Positions 6,050 to 14,278 of a stretch of DNA of 22,615 bases are shown here, one piece after another. A program made the position numbers and the translations under genes. Position 1 is the first letter of the stretch. The number at the start of each line of letters is the position of its first letter. Under the pieces are notes generated by a model. That model worked only from the letters and a program-made list of their open reading frames with translations, had not been told where the DNA came from and made no database searches. The DNA comes from Geobacter sp. UBA6151 (GTDB taxonomy: Bacteria; Desulfobacterota; Desulfuromonadia; Geobacterales; Pseudopelobacteraceae), in the NCBI GenBank assembly GCA_002423105.1, contig DIUT01000054.1, positions 1-22,615 on the forward strand, given 5' to 3'.

Positions 6050-8603
6050 ATTCAGCCCTGAGCCTGCTCTAGACTCGGCAGTTCACGGAAAAGGCCAGTT
6101 CATCACTGGCCGCACTGAACTGATGGCCGGATTCCTGCTTGGAATAGCCGGTTTTGCGCTTAACGGGTTCAACCTTTCGCTCTTTTTCAACGTAGACTTT
6201 CTGTTTGGTTCTGTCTTCAGCATGTTTGCCCTGTTGCGGTTCGGTCCGGCTTCCGGCCTGCTGGCGGCATTGATAGCCTCAAGTTGCACCTGGTTTCAAT
6301 GGCATCATCCCTGGGCAATCGTTATTTTCAGCGGCGAAGCTATCTGGGCCGGCTGGCTGATGTACCGTAAACGCATAGACCTGATGACTGGTGTTATCGT
6401 CTACTGGTTTAGCGGTGGTCTGCTACTGGTCTGGTTCTTCTACAACGGTATCATGGGTTTCAACACAGGCGCCACATTACTGGTCGCCCTGAAGCAGGGA
6501 ATAAACGGCATCATAAACACCCTGATTGCCGAGACCCTGTTCATGCTGAGCTGGCGCTTTATCAGTAAAAGTGATGAGCTCCCCTCCCTGCGCAGCTGGA
6601 TCCGGATCATATTGCAAGGATTGGTTCTCATACCGGCATTCATGCTGGCATTTGTCGACATCAACTGGCAATTCAGGCAACAGATGTTTCTGCTGCAGCA
6701 GAGTACGGTCAGAATGGCGGAAGTGGGCAAACTTACCTTGTCAAGTTTTCTCAGTGAATGGTCCAAGGAATCTGACAGACGCATCCGCAGCCAGGCTTCT
6801 TTGGACCACACTACTGAATTACTACACGGAATTGCTGGAAAACGTGATGTGACACTTACCCTTATAGACAGTCAGCGGCGTGTAATTGCCTCCACCCAGG
6901 AAACAGCGAAATTCCTGCAACCATTTACCCTGCCCGATGGCGGACATCTGGAGCAGATAACAGATAGCGTAAGTCAATGGATTCCAGAAAAGAAACCGGG
7001 GATAGGGGCAATGAAACGCTGGCTCCGCTCATTTTATTTGATCGAAGTTGAGCTTGCACCGGAAACAGCCTCGCACCTTGTTGTCACCTCTTCGTTGGCT
7101 CCGGCACTGAAAGAGATAAACAATCGCACTTCATTGCTGCTTATGATACTGGCGGCTCTTACGCTCATGACTATTGCCCTGTCCAATTACTTCAGCCGCC
7201 GGTTGCTGGTTCCCATTACTGAACTGGGCAGAGTCACCAGCCAGTTGCCGGACAAGATTGCACAGGAGGAAAAGATTGTCTGGCGTCCTGCGGAAGTGCG
7301 GGAAGAAGAGGAACTTCAGGATAATTTTCGCCTGATGGAAAATGCACTCTTGCAGAGCTTTACTGAGTTATCTGCTGTTAATGAGGAGCTTGAAAAGCGG
7401 GTTGCAGAAAGGACTGCCGAACTGCAGGAGCGCGAGCAGCAACTCAGCTATGTGTTGAAAGCAACCGGCGAGGGCATCTGGGATTGGGATCTTGTTTCTG
7501 ACAATGTCAGACACAACCAAAGCTGGTGCAACATACTTGCTATTGATGACAACTACCAGGAGCATCAGGTCAGTTTCTTTGCCGAGCGCCTGCATCCCGA
7601 CGACCGCGATGCAGTCTTCACTGCTATACAGAACGCCCTCCAGGGCAACGGGTCATATCAGAGCATACATCGCATGCTCTCAGGAGATAACCGGGTTATC
7701 TGGGTTGAAGACCGTGGCGATGTGGTTGAACGTGATCCTGAAGGCAAGCCGCTTCGTATGGCAGGCAGTATCAATGACATCACAGCCAGAAAACATACAG
7801 AGGCTGAGCTTGAGTTCAAACAAACCCAGTTGGAAGAGTTGAACCGCACATTGCAGCAGCGGATAGAAGAGGCAATAGCAGAATTGCGCCAGAAGGATCA
7901 GGTGCTGATCAGCCAGGGACGCCAGGCAGCCATGGGAGAAATGATCGGCAACATTGCCCATCAGTGGCGTCAACCGCTAAATGCACTTTCCATGCTGGTA
8001 TCAAACCTCCAGTTTGCACAGATGAACAATGAGTTGACCTCGGAATATCTGGATGAATCAGCAGCTACCGCCAACCGCCTGATTCAGAAAATGTCCACAA
8101 CCATCAATGACTTCCGGAATTTTTTCAATCCTGACAAGGAAAAGGTTGTTTTTTCAGCCATACAACAGATCAGAAATGCTGTCGAGTTGGTGGATGCTGC
8201 CTTCAAGAATAGTAACATAGGCATTGCAATTGCTGCAGAAACCGATTGTCATCTGCACGGCTTTCCCAATGAGTACTCCCAGGTATTGCTAAATCTGCTG
8301 AATAACGCCAGGGATGCAATCATGGATACCGTTTCACTGCCGGGACAGATCACCATAAGCATCACCGAACAAGGCGGCATGGGTGTTGTTACGGTGCGGG
8401 ACAACGGTGGCGGCATCCCTGAAGCCATTCTGGACAAGATATTCGAACCGTATTTCTCCACCAAAAGCATGGGAACCGGCATAGGGCTGTATATGTCCAA
8501 AATGATCATTGAACGCAACATGCACGGCAGGCTTGCGGTACATACCGTTGAAGGGGGTACTGAATTTGTTATCTTTACCCCTCTTGGAGAGAAAACATCA
8601 TGA
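6033..8603 (+). CDS. Membrane sensor histidine kinase with HAMP and PAS domains
   Basis: An 856-aa kinase if translation begins at GTG 6033. Residues about 30-175 are a multi-helix membrane module with FGPASGLLAALIAS and HHPWAIVIFSGEAIW motifs, conserved-looking but not a family I can name. A membrane helix near 190-207, an extracytoplasmic segment (about 210-365) and another helix (367-385) follow. Then come HAMP (about 390-440), a coiled coil, a PAS domain (about 475-590, with GIWDWDL and RLHPDDR), a second coiled coil, and the kinase core. The phospho-acceptor is H643 in AHQWRQPLN. The ATPase domain keeps DNGGGIP and GTGIGLYMSK. The core is almost the same protein sequence as that of the kinase at 2760, whereas the sensors are unrelated. 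It overlaps the next gene by ATGA, so the hybrid kinase there is the likely phosphotransfer partner. Confidence 0.88.
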   Translation: MLKLHEFSPEPALDSAVHGKGQFITGRTELMAGFLLGIAGFALNGFNLSLFFNVDFLFGSVFSMFALLRFGPASGLLAALIASSCTWFQWHHPWAIVIFSGEAIWAGWLMYRKRIDLMTGVIVYWFSGGLLLVWFFYNGIMGFNTGATLLVALKQGINGIINTLIAETLFMLSWRFISKSDELPSLRSWIRIILQGLVLIPAFMLAFVDINWQFRQQMFLLQQSTVRMAEVGKLTLSSFLSEWSKESDRRIRSQASLDHTTELLHGIAGKRDVTLTLIDSQRRVIASTQETAKFLQPFTLPDGGHLEQITDSVSQWIPEKKPGIGAMKRWLRSFYLIEVELAPETASHLVVTSSLAPALKEINNRTSLLLMILAALTLMTIALSNYFSRRLLVPITELGRVTSQLPDKIAQEEKIVWRPAEVREEEELQDNFRLMENALLQSFTELSAVNEELEKRVAERTAELQEREQQLSYVLKATGEGIWDWDLVSDNVRHNQSWCNILAIDDNYQEHQVSFFAERLHPDDRDAVFTAIQNALQGNGSYQSIHRMLSGDNRVIWVEDRGDVVERDPEGKPLRMAGSINDITARKHTEAELEFKQTQLEELNRTLQQRIEEAIAELRQKDQVLISQGRQAAMGEMIGNIAHQWRQPLNALSMLVSNLQFAQMNNELTSEYLDESAATANRLIQKMSTTINDFRNFFNPDKEKVVFSAIQQIRNAVELVDAAFKNSNIGIAIAAETDCHLHGFPNEYSQVLLNLLNNARDAIMDTVSLPGQITISITEQGGMGVVTVRDNGGGIPEAILDKIFEPYFSTKSMGTGIGLYMSKMIIERNMHGRLAVHTVEGGTEFVIFTPLGEKTS

Positions 8604-10645
8604 ATGCTGATTCACAGGACAAAACATTTCTTAAGACACTTACCGTGCTTTATGTGGAAGATGACGAGTTTACCAGAGCTGTTTTTCAAGAGTTTCTTGA
8701 ACGACTGGTAGGCGAACTGTTGCTTGCGGAAAACGGTGAGCAGGGTTTGAAAGCCTATCATGAACATAAACCGCAGATAATTATAACTGACATATTGATG
8801 CCGGTTATGGGCGGCCTGGAAATGGCTGCTGAAATCCGTAAAATTGACAGAGCTATACCGATCATTGTTACCACTGCCTTTGATGAGTCCGGCTACCTGA
8901 TGAAAGCCATCGACATAGGCATTCACAAGTATATTGCCAAGCCGGTGAAGGGGGCGGATCTCTACGACAAACTTTTGGAATGCGCACACCGTCTGCTACT
9001 GGAGAAGAAGTATCTGGAACAACAGCAGATTGAAACAGAGAACCTGAAACTGGCAAAAGAGCTTGCCGAGCAACAGAAGTTCGCCGCAGACGCTGCCAAC
9101 GAGGCAAAAAGCAGGTTTCTGGCTACAATGTCCCATGAAATACGCACCCCGATGAATGGGGTAATCGGCATGGCCGGCCTGCTGCTCGACACCAATTTGA
9201 CACAGGAACAGCAGAAATATGCCGAGATCATTCGTTCCAGCGGTGAGTCACTGCTTGCCATCATCAATGACATCCTGGACTTCTCAAAGATTGAAGCAGG
9301 CAAGTTGCATCTTGAAATGATGACCTTCAATTTGAGGGATATGATTGAAGTTACTGTTGAGATGCTGGCACTGAAGGCACGGCAAAAGGGACTTCAGCTT
9401 CTCAGCCGGGTTGAAGAGGGAGTTCCGGACGTACTAAAGGGCGACCCGGCTCGTCTCCGGCAGATTTTATTAAACCTCGGTAATAACGGCATCAAATTTA
9501 CCGACCAGGGAGATGTGACCTTTACGGTATCGCAACTTGAACAGAATGAACATGGGGTATTACTGCTGATAAAAGTAACCGATACCGGCATCGGAATTCC
9601 GGAAGATGTTCAGGAACGCTTGTTTACGCCTTTTACCCAGGCTGATGATTCCACTACCCGGAATTTTGGCGGAACCGGCCTGGGGTTGGCCATCTGCCGC
9701 CAGCTTGTCGAGATGATGCACGGCACCATCGGAGTGAGCAGCCATCAGGGGGCAGGCTCAACCTTCTGGTTCAAGATACGTCTTGAACTTGGTAATATCG
9801 ACGAACTACAGTTTGAAGCAGAAGATGAACCATACTCTGCTACATCACAAAACTACTGCATCCTTGACGCGGCTCGCAGGGGGCTCAGGATTCTGGTTGC
9901 CGAGGACAATCAGGTAAACCAGCAGGTTGCCCTGAATATTCTGACCAAGCAAGGATACCGTGCAGATGTGGTTGCCAACGGTTATGAAGCGGTTCACGCC
10001 CTGCGCAGCATACCGTATGACCTTGTGCTGATGGATTTACATATGCCCGGCATGGATGGTATCGAGGCAACAAAGACGATACGTCAACAAGATAGCGGTG
10101 TATTGAACAATAAGGTTCCCATCATTGCAATGACTGCCAGCGTCATGCAGGAGGATCGTGACAAGTGCATGGCCGCAGGTATGGATGACTATCTTGCAAA
10201 ACCGGTTCATCCGGCAAAACTGGCTAAACTGCTGGCCAGTTGGTTTAACGTACCATTGCACGATGAAACCGAAACAGCATTGGAACTGCCCAGCGAGAAT
10301 ATCGGAAGTCCCCTTGTCTATGACCGCAAGGCCTTTCTGGAACTGCAGGGTGGTGATGATGCACTGTTGCCGATGTTATTGGAGCTGTTTACGCGTACCG
10401 TACCTGAACTTCTGCAGGTGCTTGCAAATGAGCCTCAAGATGCGGAAACGCAGGAACTGTTCGTCCGCCACGCCCACAGCATTAAGGGGGCTGCTGCCAA
10501 CATGGGGGCAGAGGCCATGAGGGCAGTGGCTGCCCAACTTGAAAAATCTGCTCTTGATGGAAATTTTGCTGCATTTACACCATTGCTGTCTGCTATAACG
10601 GTTGAGTATGAAAAATTTCTGGCTGCTGTGGCAGAAGAACAATAA
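8600..10645 (+). CDS. Hybrid phosphorelay kinase, REC-HisKA-HATPase-REC-HPt
   Basis: A 681-aa cytoplasmic phosphorelay protein without membrane segments. REC1 is at about 12-130 (D64, K114), followed by a coiled coil at 130-170 and HisKA with H179 in ATMSHEIRTPMNG. The HATPase domain has NLGNNGIKFT (292-301), DTGIGIP and GGTGLGL. REC2 is at about 428-548 (D479 in VLMDLHMPGMDG, K534). The C-terminal HPt domain carries H626 in HAHSIKGAA. All phosphotransfer residues are present, so a His-Asp-His relay within one chain is expected. REC1 closely resembles the REC of the diguanylate cyclase at 5141 and probably receives phosphate from the upstream membrane kinase. The HPt could pass it to another REC protein, the nearest being the MshEN-like-REC protein 31 bases downstream. 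The N-box alanine is glycine (NNGIKF), a mild deviation. Confidence 0.92.
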   Translation: MNADSQDKTFLKTLTVLYVEDDEFTRAVFQEFLERLVGELLLAENGEQGLKAYHEHKPQIIITDILMPVMGGLEMAAEIRKIDRAIPIIVTTAFDESGYLMKAIDIGIHKYIAKPVKGADLYDKLLECAHRLLLEKKYLEQQQIETENLKLAKELAEQQKFAADAANEAKSRFLATMSHEIRTPMNGVIGMAGLLLDTNLTQEQQKYAEIIRSSGESLLAIINDILDFSKIEAGKLHLEMMTFNLRDMIEVTVEMLALKARQKGLQLLSRVEEGVPDVLKGDPARLRQILLNLGNNGIKFTDQGDVTFTVSQLEQNEHGVLLLIKVTDTGIGIPEDVQERLFTPFTQADDSTTRNFGGTGLGLAICRQLVEMMHGTIGVSSHQGAGSTFWFKIRLELGNIDELQFEAEDEPYSATSQNYCILDAARRGLRILVAEDNQVNQQVALNILTKQGYRADVVANGYEAVHALRSIPYDLVLMDLHMPGMDGIEATKTIRQQDSGVLNNKVPIIAMTASVMQEDRDKCMAAGMDDYLAKPVHPAKLAKLLASWFNVPLHDETETALELPSENIGSPLVYDRKAFLELQGGDDALLPMLLELFTRTVPELLQVLANEPQDAETQELFVRHAHSIKGAAANMGAEAMRAVAAQLEKSALDGNFAAFTPLLSAITVEYEKFLAAVAEEQ

Positions 10646-10675
10646 CGTTAGTGAGTACATACAAGGAGACACCAC

Positions 10676-11518
10676 ATGCAGGAATGGAAAAATATCGGAC
10701 AAATATTTATAGAAAACGGCACGCTCTCCCAAAAAACAGTTGCAAGAATTCTTAATATCTCAAAAAGGCATAACAAACGTTTTGGCTGGACACTGGAAAA
10801 GCTTGAACTGGTGACAGAAGAAGAGCTTGCAGCAGCCCTGGCCCAGCAGTTTGGCCTAAAGCTGGCCTCAAATCTTACCAGATTCTCATATGATCAGGAT
10901 GTGTTGAAGCTCTTAAACTATGAAGTTGCATTACAGAATCTTATTTTCCCACTCAAAAAGGAGCATAATAATCTGTTGCTGGCAGTTGCCGACCCGACCA
11001 ACCTGACAATAGCACATAACATGGCAGCCAATGCCGGACTGCAGGTCATTCCCTGCGTGGCTACACGCAGTGAAATCTATGCCGCTATCTGTAAACACTA
11101 TCTGGATAGAAATTTGCAAACACAGGACAAGGACACGGTACTTATTGTTGAGGATGAAGCTGTTTCTCAGGCAACGGCAAAAGAATTCCTAACCAAAGCT
11201 AATTACAACGTGCTTGTCGAGAATAATGGTTTGGACGGTTTTAAGAGGGTTATCTCTGATAGACCACATGTAATTCTTACTGACAAGGTTATGCCAAAAT
11301 TTGATGGATTCGCTCTCTTGAAATCTATTCAGGCGGTTCCTGAATTCAAATCGATGCCGGTGATCCTCATGAGTGATAAACTTTCACCGGCAGACGAAAT
11401 GAAGGTTTTTGATATGGGTTTTTTTGACTACATTCCCAAACCAATTAACAGAATAACACTTGTTTCGAGAATGAAGCGCGCCTTCAGGTTTAATCAGCAG
11501 AAATATGATTTTTTCTGA
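10676..11518 (+). CDS. MshEN/T2SSE_N-like domain fused to a REC domain
   Basis: A 280-aa two-domain protein with a strong ribosome binding site (AAGGAGA). Residues about 5-145 resemble the N-terminal domain of PilB/MshE/GspE ATPases. There are two successive motifs, a diverged IGQIFIENGTLSQ (7-19) and a better RFGWTLEKLELVTEEELAAAL..Q (35-58), followed by the usual FPLKKE..LLLAVADPTN segment (91-109). In MshE this domain binds c-di-GMP. The Walker ATPase that normally follows is absent. In its place is a REC domain (about 153-272) with E159/D160, D203 in ILTDKVMP, S233 at the usual T/S position and K255. It could be a phosphorylation-controlled c-di-GMP reader or an adaptor for pilus/secretion machinery. 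The first motif has lost several consensus residues, so binding is not assured. AT-richer than its neighbours. Confidence 0.75.
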   Translation: MQEWKNIGQIFIENGTLSQKTVARILNISKRHNKRFGWTLEKLELVTEEELAAALAQQFGLKLASNLTRFSYDQDVLKLLNYEVALQNLIFPLKKEHNNLLLAVADPTNLTIAHNMAANAGLQVIPCVATRSEIYAAICKHYLDRNLQTQDKDTVLIVEDEAVSQATAKEFLTKANYNVLVENNGLDGFKRVISDRPHVILTDKVMPKFDGFALLKSIQAVPEFKSMPVILMSDKLSPADEMKVFDMGFFDYIPKPINRITLVSRMKRAFRFNQQKYDFF

Positions 11519-11537
11519 TATCTGAAACAGCGTCCGT

Positions 11538-11551
11538 CATATCTGGATATG
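11538..11551. repeat. Short inverted repeat between transcription blocks
   Basis: CATATC-TG-GATATG is a perfect 6-bp dyad in the 72-base gap between the MshEN-like-REC gene and the next kinase. The 2-base centre is too tight for an RNA hairpin, so a protein site is the only reasonable reading. No T-run or clear promoter hexamers accompany it. Weak evidence. Confidence 0.2.
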
Positions 11552-11590
11552 GGGCGGAAATGTTTATCCCTCCAACGGAGATAACCCACC

Positions 11591-14278
11591 ATGGCGCCGT
11601 GGCTCAGGAACTTCAGCATCACCGGTAAGGTAACACTGCTGTTCACACTGGTTACCAGCCTGTTTCTTCTGGCCATATCCGGAACTTTGTATTTATACGC
11701 CCGCCATGAACTTCGTACGACCATCACCACTAACCAGACCGCTTCAATTTCCGCCCTGGTCGACCAACTGGATGAAAAACTGTCCACGGCAGATCGCTAC
11801 CTGCTGCATCTGAGCGGACATCTGAGCAAGGATTTGCAGCGGCATGCCACGCTGCAGACACTGGGGCAAACAGTCAATCACCATGACGAAGCATTCCTGT
11901 TCTTTGATGCCGGCCTGATGCTGATCTCCCCAACAGGTACCATCATTGCCGCATCTCCCCGCAATGACCAGTGGATTGGTCTGGATGTCGGCAGCCGGGA
12001 CTTTTTCAGACAACCGCTAACCACACAAAAAAGCTTTGTCAGTATGCCATTTCGCTGTTCTCTGCCTCCCCACGATCCGGTCATCGTCTTTTCTGCTCCG
12101 GTGCTCGATGGACAGGGCACGGTCAGGGCTGTCCTGGCCGGGCGGTACAGCTTGAGCAGCAAAGGGTTCCTGCACAAACTGCTGGATACCCCCATTGGCA
12201 AGAGCGGGTATTTCTATATCTTCAACCAGCAGCGTACCCTGATTATTCATCCTGAGCAGTCCCGCCTGCTGACCACCCTGGCTGCCGGTAAAAACCAGGC
12301 GATGGACAGAGCCGTCAGCGGTCAGGAAGGAACCTGGGAAAACATCAACTCCGTTGGTCTTCCCGGACTTACCAGTATCAAAAAGCTGCGTACGGTTCCC
12401 TGGTATCTGGCGGTCCATTTTCCTTTGACCGAGGCCTATGCTCCGCTACTTCAGGCAAAGTTTGTTTTTTTTACGCTGCTGGCTATTGCAGTTCTTCTGT
12501 CATTGGCAGCAGCCCGACTGATCATTCATCCGTTTGTCGACCCCCTGAACCGGCTCACCAACCACATCAAGCTCCTTGATCAGAAAAAGGGCCCGGACCG
12601 TTTCCTGCCGGTTACCAGTAACGATGAAATCGGTCATTTGACCTCTGTGTTCAATGAGCTGCTTCAGGAACTGGATGATGAGTTTGCCGCCCGTAGCGAA
12701 GCGGCTGATTTCTACCGGATTGTTGCGGAAAATACCAATGAAGTGGCGGTCTGGCAGTTGCCGGACAAATCAGTCCGCTTCATTTCCCCAAACTGCGAAG
12801 CGATCTTCAACCATCTGGATGCTGAATTTTATGCAGACCCCGATCTGCTGGAGCAACTGATCCATCCCGAAGACCGCGTAAAATGGCACGAACATGTTGC
12901 CGGCGCCTGTTTACCCAAGAATGGACTGGAATTGAGGATGTGCGCCATGGGTGGACATGTGCGCTGGTTTCGTCACCACTGTCATCAGGTCCTGGGTGCT
13001 CACAATCAATTGCTTGGTATTCGCAGCAGTTTTCTGGATGTCACCCGGCAAAAGGAATCCCAGGAAGTGACTGCCAAAGCGCTTGCCCGGGCAACCCATG
13101 CCAAACGTGAATGGGAAGAAACCCTGGATTGCATCGACGATGTGGTTATGCTGGTTGACAAAGGACAACGGATTCAGCGGACAAACAAGAGAATATCCAC
13201 GCTGACCGGTTGTACCTTTGATGAACTGGTTGGCAAGGACTGGAGGGACCTGCTGCAGGAACACGGGTTCGGCTTTACCGTCTTTCGTAACAACAGCGGA
13301 GAGATATTTCACCAGGAAAGTGGACGTTTTTTTGATGTCTTTTTTTATCCGATTCAGCACGATGATGAGTCATGCATGGTTGTCACCATGCATGACTCCA
13401 CCGAGTTGCGCACTGCCACGGAGCAATTGCAGGTGGCGTATGACAATCTGGAAAAAACCCAGATGAAGGTTTTTCAGCAGGAAAAATTGGCCTCCATCGG
13501 TCAGTTGGCGGCAGGAGTAGCCCACGAGATCAACAACCCAATGGGGTTTATCAGCAGTAACCTGACCAGTCTCAAAAAGTACGGCGTTCGGCTGGATGAG
13601 TATATCGCTGCCTTACAAGGTTCACTGTTTTCCTGTTCCAACCATCCGGACCTGTCTGAAATTGATGCCCTGCGCCAGAAACTCAAGGTTGACTACATCA
13701 TCAGCGATATTACGCAATTGATTGACGAGTCGCTTGATGGTGCTGAGCGGGTCAGGAAGATTGTTGCCGACCTGAAAAGTTTTTCCCGGGTGGATGATGC
13801 CAAATTTACCCCGGCCAGGATAAATGACTGCCTGGACAGCACCATCAATATCGTCTGGAACGAACTGAAATATGTGGCTGACATAGACCGGCAGTACGGT
13901 GAGTTGCCGATGGTGCCCTGCTATCCGCAGCAACTGAACCAGGTGTTCATGAACCTGTTGATCAATGCGGCCCATGCCATGACCGGCCGTGGGATGATTA
14001 CCGTAAAAACCTGGCATGACGATCAAAACATCTTTGTTGCCATCAGCGACACCGGCAAGGGGATTCCCTCCGAGCATCTCGAACGGATATTCGAGCCGTT
14101 TTTCACCACCAAAGAGGTTGGCAAAGGAACCGGTCTGGGCCTTTCCATCTGCTACGACATCATCAAGAAGCACAACGGAGAAATCAGTGTGGCAAGCACC
14201 CTGGGAGCAGGCAGCACCTTTACCGTCAGACTACCGTTCTCCGGGCCGCAACAGATCGGGAGTGAAAGCACACCATGA
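11591..14278 (+). CDS. Sensor histidine kinase, dCache-HAMP-PAS-PAS-HisKA-HATPase
   Basis: An 895-aa membrane kinase; GGAGAT lies upstream of the ATG. A first helix at residues 14-37 and a second at 290-312 flank a periplasmic double-Cache-like sensor (about 45-285; LISPTGTIIAASP, GKSGYFYIFNQQRTLIIHP), a fold that often binds small organic molecules. HAMP follows (about 312-365), then PAS1 (about 373-495), PAS2 (about 510-625) and the kinase core. The phospho-acceptor is H645 in GVAHEINNPMGF. The ATPase domain has NLLINAAHAM, DTGKGIP and GKGTGLGLS. The distance from H645 to the second DHp helix motif (VADLKSFSR) is about 89 residues, against about 52 in the classical HisKA of the hybrid at 8600. 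The stop overlaps the next kinase start by ATGA. PAS1, PAS2 and the core are paralogous to the kinase starting at 20790. It has no adjacent REC partner of its own. Confidence 0.9.
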   Translation: MAPWLRNFSITGKVTLLFTLVTSLFLLAISGTLYLYARHELRTTITTNQTASISALVDQLDEKLSTADRYLLHLSGHLSKDLQRHATLQTLGQTVNHHDEAFLFFDAGLMLISPTGTIIAASPRNDQWIGLDVGSRDFFRQPLTTQKSFVSMPFRCSLPPHDPVIVFSAPVLDGQGTVRAVLAGRYSLSSKGFLHKLLDTPIGKSGYFYIFNQQRTLIIHPEQSRLLTTLAAGKNQAMDRAVSGQEGTWENINSVGLPGLTSIKKLRTVPWYLAVHFPLTEAYAPLLQAKFVFFTLLAIAVLLSLAAARLIIHPFVDPLNRLTNHIKLLDQKKGPDRFLPVTSNDEIGHLTSVFNELLQELDDEFAARSEAADFYRIVAENTNEVAVWQLPDKSVRFISPNCEAIFNHLDAEFYADPDLLEQLIHPEDRVKWHEHVAGACLPKNGLELRMCAMGGHVRWFRHHCHQVLGAHNQLLGIRSSFLDVTRQKESQEVTAKALARATHAKREWEETLDCIDDVVMLVDKGQRIQRTNKRISTLTGCTFDELVGKDWRDLLQEHGFGFTVFRNNSGEIFHQESGRFFDVFFYPIQHDDESCMVVTMHDSTELRTATEQLQVAYDNLEKTQMKVFQQEKLASIGQLAAGVAHEINNPMGFISSNLTSLKKYGVRLDEYIAALQGSLFSCSNHPDLSEIDALRQKLKVDYIISDITQLIDESLDGAERVRKIVADLKSFSRVDDAKFTPARINDCLDSTINIVWNELKYVADIDRQYGELPMVPCYPQQLNQVFMNLLINAAHAMTGRGMITVKTWHDDQNIFVAISDTGKGIPSEHLERIFEPFFTTKEVGKGTGLGLSICYDIIKKHNGEISVASTLGAGSTFTVRLPFSGPQQIGSESTP

